A stretch of 64,000 nt of DNA from Candidatus Gastranaerophilales bacterium (GTDB taxonomy: Bacteria; Cyanobacteriota; Vampirovibrionia; Gastranaerophilales; Gastranaerophilaceae). The position numbers and the translations under genes are program-made. Each line of letters begins with the position of its first letter. Position 1 is the stretch's first letter. The stretch is taken from positions 203,898-267,897 of the forward strand of contig CALVEN010000002.1 in NCBI GenBank assembly GCA_944326585.1, written 5' to 3'. Below the pieces are notes generated by a model, which saw only the letters and a list, made by a program, of their open reading frames with translations, was not told where the DNA came from and ran no database searches. This document shows positions 50,897 to 59,757 of this stretch, one piece after another.

Positions 50897-52358
50897 AGAA
50901 CTTATTGAATATCTTGATTATAAAGACCTTGTAAATTTCAAAAGCGTTGAAGTCAGCGGAATTTCTTATAATTCCCAGACAACAAAAAAAGGCGACATTT
51001 TTATATGTCTTGCAGGTGAACATACAGACGGTCACGAATATGCGCAAATGGCAATTGATAACGGTGCCGTTGCACTTCTTGTCGAAAGACCGCTGGATAT
51101 CAAAATTCCGCAGGTAGTTGTATCTAATACCCGCCACAAAATTGCGGACATAGCGGACAGGTTCTATTCAAGACCCTCTTTAGGCTTAAACTTAATCGGT
51201 ATAACCGGAACAAACGGTAAAACAACCGTAACTCATTTAATCCAGCGTATTTTTGAGGAAAATAATCAAAAATGTGCGCTTATCGGGACTTTAGGGTATA
51301 AATTATCTTCAAACGGAGAATACCGTGACGCAAAACACACAACACCTCAGGCACCCGAATTACAGGCTACATTGAGAATGATTAAGGATGTTGAAAAAAT
51401 TGATAACGTTGTTATGGAAGTAAGTTCCCACGCGCTTGAACAAAACAGAGTCGGCGGCTGCAGATTTGACGGAGCAGTGTTTACAAACTTGACTCAAGAC
51501 CACCTTGATTACCATATTACAATGGAAAATTATTTCAACGCAAAGGCAATTTTATTCAAAAACCTTAAGGAAGGCTGTTTTGCAGTTATAAACATTGATG
51601 ACGAATACGGCGAAAGATTTTTAAACGTTGTACCTGAAGAAGTCAGAAAATACACATACGGTGTAAAAAATACAGCGGATGTTATGGCAAAGGAGATTGA
51701 ATTTTCTTTAAACGGTGCCGAATTTACACTTGTGACAAAAGATGATGAATACAAAGTCAGCCTTCACATGAACGGTATGTTCAGCGTTTATAACGTACTT
51801 GCAGCTATCACAACGGCAATTGCTCAAGGAATTGAGATAAAAACAGCACTTAAAGCGCTGGAAAACGTAAAAGGAGTTGCCGGAAGGTTTGAAGTTGTGG
51901 CTAAAAAGCCGTTAGTAATAGTTGATTACGCGCACACACCGGACGGTTTGGAAAACGTTTTAAATTCCGCAAGAGAAATTACGCCGAAAGACGGACATTT
52001 AATCTGTTTGTTTGGCTGCGGCGGCGACAGAGATGCCACAAAACGTCCGAAGATGGGTGCAATTGCAGAAAGAATTGCCGACAAAATAGTGATTACCTCT
52101 GATAACCCCAGAAGCGAAGACCCGCAGCAAATTATAACCGATATAATCGCAGGTTTAAAATCAACAGATCCTGAAAAAGTTACGGTAGAACCCGACAGAG
52201 GCCGTGCAATCGAATTGTTGAAAACGATTTCAGGTAATAATGATGTTATAGTTATTGCAGGAAAAGGTCACGAGGATTATCAGATCTTAAAAGACAGAAC
52301 AATCCATTTTGATGACCGTGAAGAAGCACGAAAAGTTTTTGAAGGAACAGCAGTTTAA
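50886..52358 (+). CDS. murE: UDP-MurNAc-tripeptide synthetase (meso-DAP adding)
   Basis: MurE adds the third amino acid of the stem peptide in the cytoplasm. The 490-residue product has the ATP motif 'GITGTNGKTTVTHL' (about 103-116), 'EVSSHAL', 'FTNLTQDHLDYH' and the substrate motif 'DNPRSEDP' (about 405), whose Arg is characteristic of meso-diaminopimelate enzymes. It overlaps ftsI and is followed by nagA after 11 bases. Confidence 0.97.
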   Translation: MKLEELIEYLDYKDLVNFKSVEVSGISYNSQTTKKGDIFICLAGEHTDGHEYAQMAIDNGAVALLVERPLDIKIPQVVVSNTRHKIADIADRFYSRPSLGLNLIGITGTNGKTTVTHLIQRIFEENNQKCALIGTLGYKLSSNGEYRDAKHTTPQAPELQATLRMIKDVEKIDNVVMEVSSHALEQNRVGGCRFDGAVFTNLTQDHLDYHITMENYFNAKAILFKNLKEGCFAVINIDDEYGERFLNVVPEEVRKYTYGVKNTADVMAKEIEFSLNGAEFTLVTKDDEYKVSLHMNGMFSVYNVLAAITTAIAQGIEIKTALKALENVKGVAGRFEVVAKKPLVIVDYAHTPDGLENVLNSAREITPKDGHLICLFGCGGDRDATKRPKMGAIAERIADKIVITSDNPRSEDPQQIITDIIAGLKSTDPEKVTVEPDRGRAIELLKTISGNNDVIVIAGKGHEDYQILKDRTIHFDDREEARKVFEGTAV

Positions 52359-52369
52359 ACGGAGGCAAA

Positions 52370-53284
52370 ATGACCGTAAAAACTAAATTAATAATTGAAC
52401 AGCATTTCCATGGCGCATTTGGTGTCAATTTTAATGACTGTACTGTAGACGATATTTTGTATTTATCAAAAGAGATTACAAAATACGGAATTGGCGGGAT
52501 TTTCCCGACGCTTGCGACTGACACGGTTGAAAACATTAAAAATCAGATTAATAAAATCAAACAGGCTGCTAAAATGCAGACATCAGGAATGGCAAAAATT
52601 TTCGGCGTTCATCTGGAGGGTATTTTTCTTAACCCCGAAAAAAAAGGCATACATGACGAAAAATTATTTTTAAAACCCACAATTGAAAACTATAAGCTGA
52701 TTGAAGATGATTTTATAAAAATTCTCACCTATGCGCCTGAATTTGACGAAAATTTTGCACTTGCGAAGTACTTATTGACAAAAGACGTAAAAATTCAAGC
52801 CGGACACTGCACAGGCGGTGATTTGTCATACTGCGACGGAGCAACACATCTTTTCAATGCTATGTCGGGAATTGTACAAAGAGGAACGTCAACGGCACTC
52901 ACGGCTTTAACCGACGACAGCATTTATACGGAAATTATCGCAGACGGAGTACATATTTCGGATTCGATTATAAGGCTTATCTTCAAGGCAAAACCTATTG
53001 ACAAAATTCTTTTAATATCAGACTGCCTGCCGATTACAAAAAGCAATTTAAAAGAAATGGAATTTGAGGGTGAAACGATTTATTTTGACGGAGAAAAAGC
53101 AACTTCAAAAGACGGAACGATTGCGGGAAGCACAAAACTTTTGCCTGATATAATAAAGCGGCTCGGGCTTATGGGGCTTTTTACCCCGCAATTAATTGAA
53201 AATACTTATGCTTATCACAATATAGATTTGACAGGCGGAATTGAATGGGATGAACATTTTAATATTGTGGAAGTGAATTTATAA
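52370..53284 (+). CDS. nagA: N-acetylglucosamine-6-phosphate deacetylase, short form
   Basis: NagA removes acetate from GlcNAc-6-phosphate in amino-sugar salvage, fitting its place behind cell-wall genes. The protein has 'HFHG' (11-14 region), the metal ligand motif '[11 protein letters not shown]', 'GHCTGGD', 'THLFNAMS' and catalytic 'LISDCLP'. At 304 residues it is much shorter than the usual about 380. The small N-terminal beta domain of the amidohydrolase fold is missing, since the metal motif begins at residue 13. AACGGAGG precedes the ATG. Confidence 0.85.
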   Translation: MTVKTKLIIEQHFHGAFGVNFNDCTVDDILYLSKEITKYGIGGIFPTLATDTVENIKNQINKIKQAAKMQTSGMAKIFGVHLEGIFLNPEKKGIHDEKLFLKPTIENYKLIEDDFIKILTYAPEFDENFALAKYLLTKDVKIQAGHCTGGDLSYCDGATHLFNAMSGIVQRGTSTALTALTDDSIYTEIIADGVHISDSIIRLIFKAKPIDKILLISDCLPITKSNLKEMEFEGETIYFDGEKATSKDGTIAGSTKLLPDIIKRLGLMGLFTPQLIENTYAYHNIDLTGGIEWDEHFNIVEVNL

Positions 53285-53292
53285 AGGAATTT

Positions 53293-54945
53293 ATGAGAAG
53301 TGACAGTATAAAAAAAGGATTAGCAAGGACACCACACCGCGGGCTTTTAATGGCAGCGGGCGTGAGCCGGAAAAATATGGATGCTCCGTTTATCGGGATA
53401 GCAAGTTCATTTTCGGATTTGGTACCCGGACATATTACAATGCGGGATCTGGAACGTCAGATTGAAAAAGGAATTCACACAGCAGGCGGACAGGCATTTG
53501 TTTTCGGGGTTCCGGCAATTTGCGACGGAATTGCAATGGGGCATAGCGGAATGAGATATTCACTTCCTTCAAGGGATTTGATAGCTGACTGTGTGGAAAG
53601 TGTCGCGTCAGCACATCAGCTTGACGGGTTAGTTTTGCTTTCAAATTGCGATAAAATCACACCCGGAATGCTTATAGCCGCATTAAGATTAAATATTCCG
53701 ACAATAGTTGTAACTGCAGGTCCTATGCTGGACGGGGTTTGCCGCGGCGAAAATAAATTAACAATGGTTACAGGCTCATTTGAAGCTGTAGGAAGGTTCA
53801 GAAAGGGCGAAATTACAAAAGAACATTTGCTTGATATGGAAGAAAATTCCTGCCCGTCAGCAGGTGCCTGTCAGGGGATGTATACAGCAAATACAATGGC
53901 ATGTTTGACGGAAGTTCTTGGAATGAGTCTGCCGTATTGTTCATCATCATCCGTTGTATCATCTCAAAAAGCCAGAATAGCTTTTGAAAGCGGGATGCAA
54001 ATTGTCGAACTTGTAAAAAAAGACATTAAACCCTCTGATATTATTACAAAAGAATCAATGACAAACGCAATAACAACGGATTTAGCTCTCGGCGGATCTA
54101 CAAATACGTTTTTGCATTTGCTTGCAATCGCGAACGCAGGCGGAATTGATATAACAATTGATGATTTTGACAGATTAAGCCGTGAAATTCATCAAATTGT
54201 AAAAATTAACCCGTCATCAACGCTTACAATGACAGATTTTCATTATGCAGGCGGAATTCCTGCGGTTATGAAGGCTTTAAAAGATATTTTAAATAAAAAT
54301 ACCAAAAACGTAAGCTGTTTGAATATTAAAGATATAATCAAAAGTGCTGATGCCAACACTAATATTATTCCTCCGTATGATAAATCAGGCTATACCCAAT
54401 CAGGATTAGGTGTTTTGTACGGCAATCTGGCAAAAGACGGATGTGTTACAAAGATTTCCGGAATTGACCCTGAATGCTACACATTTGAAGGCACTGCAAA
54501 AACCTTTGACAGCGAAGAAGCTGCAATGAAAGCGCTTGAGGATGACAAAATTAAGGCGGGCGATGTTATAATAATCCGCTATGAAGGTCCTGTCGGAGGT
54601 CCCGGGATGCGGGAAATGCTTGCCCCTACATCACTCCTTGTCGGAAAAGGTTTGGGAAAAACCTGCGCGCTTATTACTGACGGAAGATTCTCCGGTGCTA
54701 CACGCGGGATTTGTATAGGTCATGTCTGCCCTGAGGCTGCAAAAGGCGGGGTTATTGCGCTTATTCAAGACGGTGACGGGATTAAAATTGACATTCCAAA
54801 CCGCTCAATTGAGCTTCTGGTCGATGAAAAAACTCTTGACGAGCGCAGAAAAAATCTTAAACCTTTTGAATTAAAGGTCAAGTCAGGTTACCTTGCAAAA
54901 TATGCAAAAAATGTCGGAGATGTCTCTCATGGGGCGCTGGTGTAG
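53293..54945 (+). CDS. ilvD: Dihydroxy-acid dehydratase
   Basis: IlvD makes 2-keto acids in isoleucine, valine and pantothenate synthesis. The 550-residue product has '[10 protein letters not shown]' (about 117-126) and '[16 protein letters not shown]' (about 187-202), whose cysteines bind the iron-sulfur cluster. '[12 protein letters not shown]' and '[12 protein letters not shown]' follow towards the C-terminus. Length is normal. It starts 8 bases after nagA; no other branched-chain gene is present. Confidence 0.96.
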   Translation: MRSDSIKKGLARTPHRGLLMAAGVSRKNMDAPFIGIASSFSDLVPGHITMRDLERQIEKGIHTAGGQAFVFGVPAICDGIAMGHSGMRYSLPSRDLIADCVESVASAHQLDGLVLLSNCDKITPGMLIAALRLNIPTIVVTAGPMLDGVCRGENKLTMVTGSFEAVGRFRKGEITKEHLLDMEENSCPSAGACQGMYTANTMACLTEVLGMSLPYCSSSSVVSSQKARIAFESGMQIVELVKKDIKPSDIITKESMTNAITTDLALGGSTNTFLHLLAIANAGGIDITIDDFDRLSREIHQIVKINPSSTLTMTDFHYAGGIPAVMKALKDILNKNTKNVSCLNIKDIIKSADANTNIIPPYDKSGYTQSGLGVLYGNLAKDGCVTKISGIDPECYTFEGTAKTFDSEEAAMKALEDDKIKAGDVIIIRYEGPVGGPGMREMLAPTSLLVGKGLGKTCALITDGRFSGATRGICIGHVCPEAAKGGVIALIQDGDGIKIDIPNRSIELLVDEKTLDERRKNLKPFELKVKSGYLAKYAKNVGDVSHGALV

Positions 54946-54968
54946 TAAACACCTGCGGGGAGGGTTTC

Positions 54969-56030
54969 ATGAAAAAACTATCGGATTTCGCAGATGATAT
55001 AAATAAATGTTCCAAATGCGGCAAATGTCAGGAGGTTTGCCCTGTTTATAAATTAACAGGCAATGACTGTGCGGTTTCCCGCGGGAAATTTGTTATGCTG
55101 CAAGGAGTTTTGAAAGGTGAGCTTAAACTTTCCAAAACCATAGAAAAATACCTTGACTTATGCCTAAAGTGCGGCAAGTGCAAGGATTTTTGCCCGTCCG
55201 ATATTGATGTTTGCGAAATCTTTAACACGGCAAAACATGAATATGTAAAAGATAAATTCTACGGCAAAATTACGCGTTTTTTACAGTCACCGAAAGTTTT
55301 TGATAAATTTTTAAAGATTGGAAAATGTTTCAAAAGAGAAAATAGTATTAATAAAGGTACTACTAAATTACTGTATTTCAAAGGCTGTGCAAATGCGCTT
55401 AACCCTAAATCCGAAAACGCAATGAAAAAAGTCCTTGCGCATTATGACGTTGAACTTATTGAAAAAGATTTTGAATGCTGCGGGGTGCCTTTTTTATCAA
55501 GCGGAAATCCTGAGCGCTATGAAGAAGTAAAAAAACATAACCTCCACCTTTTGAAAGGCGGCTATGACTATGTTATAACCGATTGCGCCAGCTGTGAAAG
55601 TGCCTTGAAAAACTATCAATCTGCTGAAAATATTATCAATATCTGCCATTTTCTAGCGATTCAAAATAAAAAATTTGTATTTAAAAAAACCTTAAAGGTG
55701 ACTTTCCACAAACCCTGCCACCTTAAATCCGATGCGTTTTTGAAACCTTTATTTGCAAAATGCGAAAATATAGAATACATTGAAGCAAAGGATTACGACG
55801 AATGCTGCGGATTTGCCGGCGAATTTGCACTTCGTAACCCGAAATTGTCTTTTCAAATGTCGCGGCAAAAAGCCAAAAACCTTGCCGATACAGGTGCAGA
55901 TGTAATTTTAACCGCCTGCCCCGCCTGTATAATCGGAATTCATCAGGGATTTTTAGGCAAAAAACATCCGAAAATTATGAATTTGATTGAATTTTTAGCG
56001 CTTGCGGATGAAATTATTGAGGGTAAATAG
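54969..56030 (+). CDS. GlcF/LldE-type iron-sulfur oxidoreductase subunit
   Basis: The 353-residue protein has two 4Fe-4S motifs ('CSKCGKCQEVCP' near residue 15 and 'CLKCGKCKDFCP' near 66). Two CCG domains follow ('FECCGVPFLSSG' and 'DECCGFAGEFALRNP'). This layout is that of glycolate or lactate oxidase FeS subunits and HdrB-like proteins. No flavin dehydrogenase partner is adjacent, so substrate is unknown. GGGGAGGG precedes the ATG. It ends a five-gene operon. Confidence 0.85.
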   Translation: MKKLSDFADDINKCSKCGKCQEVCPVYKLTGNDCAVSRGKFVMLQGVLKGELKLSKTIEKYLDLCLKCGKCKDFCPSDIDVCEIFNTAKHEYVKDKFYGKITRFLQSPKVFDKFLKIGKCFKRENSINKGTTKLLYFKGCANALNPKSENAMKKVLAHYDVELIEKDFECCGVPFLSSGNPERYEEVKKHNLHLLKGGYDYVITDCASCESALKNYQSAENIINICHFLAIQNKKFVFKKTLKVTFHKPCHLKSDAFLKPLFAKCENIEYIEAKDYDECCGFAGEFALRNPKLSFQMSRQKAKNLADTGADVILTACPACIIGIHQGFLGKKHPKIMNLIEFLALADEIIEGK

Positions 56031-56170
56031 TATTCAAATCAATCCCCAGCGCCTTACAAATCCGGATGACAATAACAATAGTCGGATTTGCCTTGCGGTT
56101 TTCTATCATATTAAGGTATTTTGTATCAACCCTTTCCGCAAACTTGCTGGTGTGGCATTCAGCCAACAAT
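56014..56170 (-). pseudogene. Truncated XRE-family helix-turn-helix regulator
   Basis: The last 45-50 residues of an HTH_XRE protein are recognisable ('SKFAERVDTKYLNMIENRKANPT', 'IRICKALGIDLNTIY'). The N-terminal half of the HTH, including the start, is replaced by palindromic repeat sequence (from about 56165 on). The frame is still open upstream to 56289, but that part codes for repeat-derived, unnatural sequence. It overlaps the end of the convergent FeS gene by 17 bases. Confidence 0.7.
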
Positions 56171-56400
56171 AATCTACGATACCGGACTCGGTATCTGCTA
56201 AAATTTTCTGTCGGATTAGTAAATCGACCTACAGCAACAGATACGGGATGACGCGTAAGACAAGCAGGTTGAGCATACTTGCTCAACAATGATCCGTCAT
56301 ACCGGACTTGTTCCGGTATCTCCTGAAAGCTCCCTCTCCCGAAAGGGTGGAATTTCTTAACGAACTTGTGAGTTTAGAAATTCGGGTGAGGGTTTTTCGG
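56165..56400. repeat. Mosaic of palindromic repeats
   Basis: Modules include 'GTCGGATTagtAAATCGACCTAC' (56212-56234), a diverged copy of the GTCGGCAT module at 23274-23297. 'GTTGAGCATacttGCTCAAC' lies at 56267-56286. A CCGGacttgtTCCGG hairpin is near 56303-56317. 'GAATTTCTTAACGAACTTGTG..AGAAATTC' (about 56350-56385) is a relative of the 23055-23105 module. Non-coding; it has truncated the HTH gene. Confidence 0.65.
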
Positions 56401-56413
56401 TAATACGTAAAAC

Positions 56414-57220
56414 TTACGCGCCTAATTCGTGGGCTTTTTTGGCGGTTTCATCTATTACGTCGTAGAATAATTTATCTGAATTTTCGTTATTCATTACGCT
56501 TATGCCGACAAATGTACAGCCCCCTTTGGTTGCTACATTATCAATCAAATTCTGCACCGTTAATTCGCCTTTATTGAATACCATTTTAGCAGAGCCTAAG
56601 GCTGTTTGGGTTGCAAGAAGCAAAGATTTTTCGTAATCCAAGCCTAATTTTTCTCCCGCACGCGCCATATCTTCTATAACTTTATAGAAAAATGCAGGAC
56701 CGGAGCCAGAAATAGCTGTCACAATATCAATTTGTTTTTCGTCTACTTCAATACATTTTCCGATATTTGAAAGTAATTTCATTACAAATGCCGTGTCCTC
56801 ATCACGCGCGAATTCGCCTTTGCAAATTCCGCTCATACCTTCCAGAACTAAAGCCGGAGTATTTGGCATTACACGGATTACACGCTTTTGACCTATAATT
56901 TTTTCGATTTTGGATGTGCTTACCCCCGCAGCGATTGATACAACCAGTTTTTCAGGCGTAATCTCTCTTTTTATTTCTTCCAAAATCGTCGGAACATAAT
57001 TAGGTTTTACAGCGAGAAAAATTACGTCGCTATCCATTACAAGCATTCTGTTATCGGTCAAAACAGGAACTCCGAGCCTCTCTTGAGCGAGTTCCGCAAT
57101 CTCGCAGTTGATTTCGGATCCTTTAATTTCGTATTTTTCACCGCAGCATGAGGAGGTAATCCCTTTGATAATAGCGCTTGCCATTTTTCCGCATCCGATA
57201 AAACCTATTTTTTTGTTCAT
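56414..57220 (-). CDS. proC: Pyrroline-5-carboxylate reductase
   Basis: ProC reduces P5C to proline with NAD(P)H. The 268-residue product has the Rossmann start 'KKIGFIGCGKMASAIIKGI', 'VIFLAVKPNYV', 'VRVMPNTPALV' and the C-terminal signature 'SGSGPAFFYKVIEDMARAGEKLG' with 'VATKGGCTFVG'. GAGAGGT precedes the ATG. It is divergent from rpmH. Confidence 0.95.
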   Translation of the reverse strand: MNKKIGFIGCGKMASAIIKGITSSCCGEKYEIKGSEINCEIAELAQERLGVPVLTDNRMLVMDSDVIFLAVKPNYVPTILEEIKREITPEKLVVSIAAGVSTSKIEKIIGQKRVIRVMPNTPALVLEGMSGICKGEFARDEDTAFVMKLLSNIGKCIEVDEKQIDIVTAISGSGPAFFYKVIEDMARAGEKLGLDYEKSLLLATQTALGSAKMVFNKGELTVQNLIDNVATKGGCTFVGISVMNNENSDKLFYDVIDETAKKAHELGA

Positions 57221-57247
57221 ATTATTTAACCTCTCCTTTGTTTTTTG

Positions 57248-57276
57248 TTGACTAATAATTTTTTTTCATCTAACAT
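57248..57276 (+). promoter_or_regulatory. rpmH promoter
   Basis: TTGACT (57248-57253), a 17-base spacer and TAACAT (57271-57276), about 40 bases before the rpmH ATG. No DnaA boxes are visible around it. Confidence 0.5.
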
Positions 57277-57316
57277 AAAAATCATACGACAAATATAAAT
57301 AAAAAGGAATTAGAAA

Positions 57317-57469
57317 ATGAGACGTACACTAGAAGGAACGAAAGTAAAAAGACAGCACGTAAGCGGTTTCAGAGCAAGAATGGCAACCCCGGGCGGCAGA
57401 GAAGTTTTGAACAGACGCCGCGCTAAAGGTCGTCACAAATTAGCTATCACTGCTAAAGAACGTGCTTAA
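57317..57469 (+). CDS. rpmH: 50S ribosomal protein L34
   Basis: This 50-residue basic protein starts '[18 protein letters not shown]' and contains '[19 protein letters not shown]', the L34 signature. AAAAGGAA precedes the ATG. rnpA follows after 59 bases, the conserved bacterial order. Confidence 0.97.
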   Translation: MRRTLEGTKVKRQHVSGFRARMATPGGREVLNRRRAKGRHKLAITAKERA

Positions 57470-57528
57470 TATTTGAGCATATTGTGCTTTTATATCAAAA
57501 TTTTTAATAACGAAAGGCGGATTTTTAA

Positions 57529-57882
57529 ATGTTACCTAAACAATACAGATTAAAAAACAGATCCGCTTTTAAAGCTACATACAGAGTTAAAAATTCCTTC
57601 CATAAGGGAGGAATAACTTTGTTTATAGGGATTTTAAAAAAAGATGACAGTCCCACGAAAGTCGGTTTTGTCGTAAGCAAAAAGGTTCATAAGCGTGCAG
57701 TTAAAAGGAACCGGCTGAAAAGGCTTATGAGGGAAAGTTACAGGCTTTTATTAAAAGAAAATAATCTGGGGAATTCGCAAAAATATTTGTCGTTAATCTT
57801 TGTCGGAACGGATAAGGCTCTCGGCAAAAGTTTCAAAGAAATTGACGCAAGTATAAAAAAACTTGTTCAAGGGGTTCAATAA
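57529..57882 (+). CDS. rnpA: Ribonuclease P protein component
   Basis: RnpA is the protein cofactor of RNase P, which trims tRNA 5' ends. The 117-residue product has 'KNRSAFKATYRVKNSFH' at the N-terminus and the RNR motif region 'VVSKKVHKRAVKRNRLKRLMRESYR' (about 45-69). GAAAGGCGG precedes the ATG. Its stop overlaps the next ATG (TAATG). Confidence 0.95.
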   Translation: MLPKQYRLKNRSAFKATYRVKNSFHKGGITLFIGILKKDDSPTKVGFVVSKKVHKRAVKRNRLKRLMRESYRLLLKENNLGNSQKYLSLIFVGTDKALGKSFKEIDASIKKLVQGVQ

Positions 57883-58406
57883 TGCTGGACGGGAATTTTA
57901 CTCAAAATGTTTTGATGTTTCCCACAGTGCGTCCGTATCCGTTACATCCTCAGGAAACCTCGGGTGTTGGTCAAGGTTCGCAGGCTATTTACAGATATTC
58001 GCTAAAAGATTCGGATTATCCTATTTTGAGCATTGTTGATAAAATTACCGATCCCGACGGCAACACAATTTCCCCGGGGCATTATGAACTCGCGCTTTCC
58101 GATGAATGGGATTTCTTGATCCTTATGCAGACTAAAAATCCCGTTGCAATTATTCCTGTTTTTAAAGTTGAAGAAGATAAAGAAGCTTTCAACAGAGAAT
58201 TTGACAAAGACTACCAGAAGATAAAGAAAAAACGGGAAAAAGAACGCGCTAAAACCAACAAACAGCGGGCTGAGGTAGGTATGCCGCCTGACGAAGAAAA
58301 AATTCATATGCGTGCTACAATAGAATATATAAAAAACGGAAATTATTACCTGATAAAATACGAACGCGGTACAATCCGCGCCTGGGGAGCAATTAAAAGC
58401 TTGTAG
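57882..58406 (+). CDS. Unknown protein translationally coupled to rnpA
   Basis: The 174-residue soluble protein shares one base with the rnpA stop (TAATG). The N-terminal half is beta-rich ('YPILSIVDKITDPDGNTISPGHYELALSDEWDFLILMQ'), then comes a strongly basic helix (about 105-135, many KKKR and EK) and a short beta C-terminus. In most bacteria yidD and yidC follow rnpA; here neither does. Coupling to rnpA suggests a housekeeping RNA or membrane-related role, which is inference only. Confidence 0.65.
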   Translation: MLDGNFTQNVLMFPTVRPYPLHPQETSGVGQGSQAIYRYSLKDSDYPILSIVDKITDPDGNTISPGHYELALSDEWDFLILMQTKNPVAIIPVFKVEEDKEAFNREFDKDYQKIKKKREKERAKTNKQRAEVGMPPDEEKIHMRATIEYIKNGNYYLIKYERGTIRAWGAIKSL

Positions 58407-58410
58407 CCTT

Positions 58411-59757
58411 TTAACTGTCCCGTCTTACGTCAATGACTTGACCTGTTAAATCCGACAATAAAGTTTTTAAACTTGCTTCAGCTACTTTTTCAGGTTCTAA
58501 AAGACTTCCGTCAGGTTCTTTGCCAAAAGCTTTAAACCTCATAGGAGTTGCGGTTCTTTCCGGATTTATAACATTGATTCGGATCTTGTCGCCACTTAAT
58601 TCTTCCGCTAAAGCCTGTGATAAATTTACGATTCCGGCTTTGGTAGAAGAATAAGTTGAATACAGTGCTCTTCCGCGGGTGTATGAACTTGAAGCGAATA
58701 ATAAAATCCCGCCTTTTGTTTTCTGCAAATATGGAATACTTGCTTTTGCCACATTAATCGCTCCGATATAGTTTATTTCAATGTCTTTTTTTATATCGTC
58801 AATTTCACGGTCAAGAAGTTTTCCCATTGTCAAAATGCCTGCGGAATTGATGACATAATCAATTCTATTCGTTTTTTGATAAACTGATTCTAAATAATTG
58901 CAAATATCTGTATATGACGTAATGTCACATCCCGTCCGGGAAGATGCCGCAAAAACTTTTGCACCCGATTGTTTACCTAAGTCAAAAATACATTGACCGA
59001 TTCCGCTTGTTCCTCCGAAAATCACTATAACTTTATCTTTTATTCCGGCTAAAGATGTTGATTCAGGATAGACAGAACTTCTTATCTGGAAAAGTCTGTC
59101 GGCCATAAAAATATCTTCGGGATAAGTTATTTTTATGTTTTCGCCTGAACCTTCCACTACAAAGACTTTTGCCAGATTGTATTTTACAATCAAACCGCAG
59201 TCATCGGTAAAATTGTTATCATTTTTGGATAATTCATGAGCCTTTTTTATTAATGATAATTTAAAACACTGCGGCGTTTGACCTCTTTGTAATTCTGAAC
59301 GATCAGGAATACTGTCAATTATATTGTCATGAACTTTTATAATAGTATCAGCTGACGGTATTGCGACATCTACGGCGTCATAATGTTGTAACGCTTTAAC
59401 ACAATTGTCAATAATTTTTTCTGACAAAAAAGGTCTTGCGCAATCATGAATTATTACATTCGCTTCATCATCATTTATTGAAGTTATCCCGATATAGGAA
59501 CTTTCTTTTCTTGTTGCTCCGCCATTAAGTAATTTTACAACTTTCTTATAATTATTTTTTAATAAAAGATTTTCTGCAATATGCCTGTAATCGGGTGTAA
59601 TAACCAGTATTGTTGCATCTATATTGTTTGATTTTTCGAATATTTCAATTGTGTGTTCAAGAACAGTTTTTCCGGCAATTTTAATAAATTGCTTTGGAAT
59701 ATCGCTGCTATAACGACTTCCGGAACCCGATGCCAATATTATTCCGTAATTTTTCAT
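58411..59757 (-). CDS. Bifunctional CDP-ribitol synthase (Bcs1/Acs1-like)
   Basis: The 448-residue protein fuses an IspD/TarI-type cytidylyltransferase (about 1-235; 'ILASGSGSRYSSDIPKQF', 'IIHDCARPF') to a short-chain dehydrogenase (about 240-448; 'FGGTSGIGQ', Ser in 'ASSSYTRG', 'YSSTKAG'). This order is that of Haemophilus Bcs1/Acs1, which reduces ribulose 5-phosphate and forms CDP-ribitol. The next gene upstream, a LicD fusion, overlaps by 4 bases and is a likely consumer of CDP-ribitol. A TarI-only or IspD (isoprenoid) role is less likely given the SDR part. Confidence 0.85.
   Translation of the reverse strand: MKNYGIILASGSGSRYSSDIPKQFIKIAGKTVLEHTIEIFEKSNNIDATILVITPDYRHIAENLLLKNNYKKVVKLLNGGATRKESSYIGITSINDDEANVIIHDCARPFLSEKIIDNCVKALQHYDAVDVAIPSADTIIKVHDNIIDSIPDRSELQRGQTPQCFKLSLIKKAHELSKNDNNFTDDCGLIVKYNLAKVFVVEGSGENIKITYPEDIFMADRLFQIRSSVYPESTSLAGIKDKVIVIFGGTSGIGQCIFDLGKQSGAKVFAASSRTGCDITSYTDICNYLESVYQKTNRIDYVINSAGILTMGKLLDREIDDIKKDIEINYIGAINVAKASIPYLQKTKGGILLFASSSYTRGRALYSTYSSTKAGIVNLSQALAEELSGDKIRINVINPERTATPMRFKAFGKEPDGSLLEPEKVAEASLKTLLSDLTGQVIDVRRDS

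Noticed and set aside
56014..56289. Intact 91-residue regulator
   Set aside because: The first half is read from palindromic repeats and lacks the first HTH helices; only the C-terminal half is XRE-like.
57220..57320. Replication origin next to rpmH
   Set aside because: No dnaA gene and no DnaA boxes (TTATCCACA-like) are visible between proC and rpmH.
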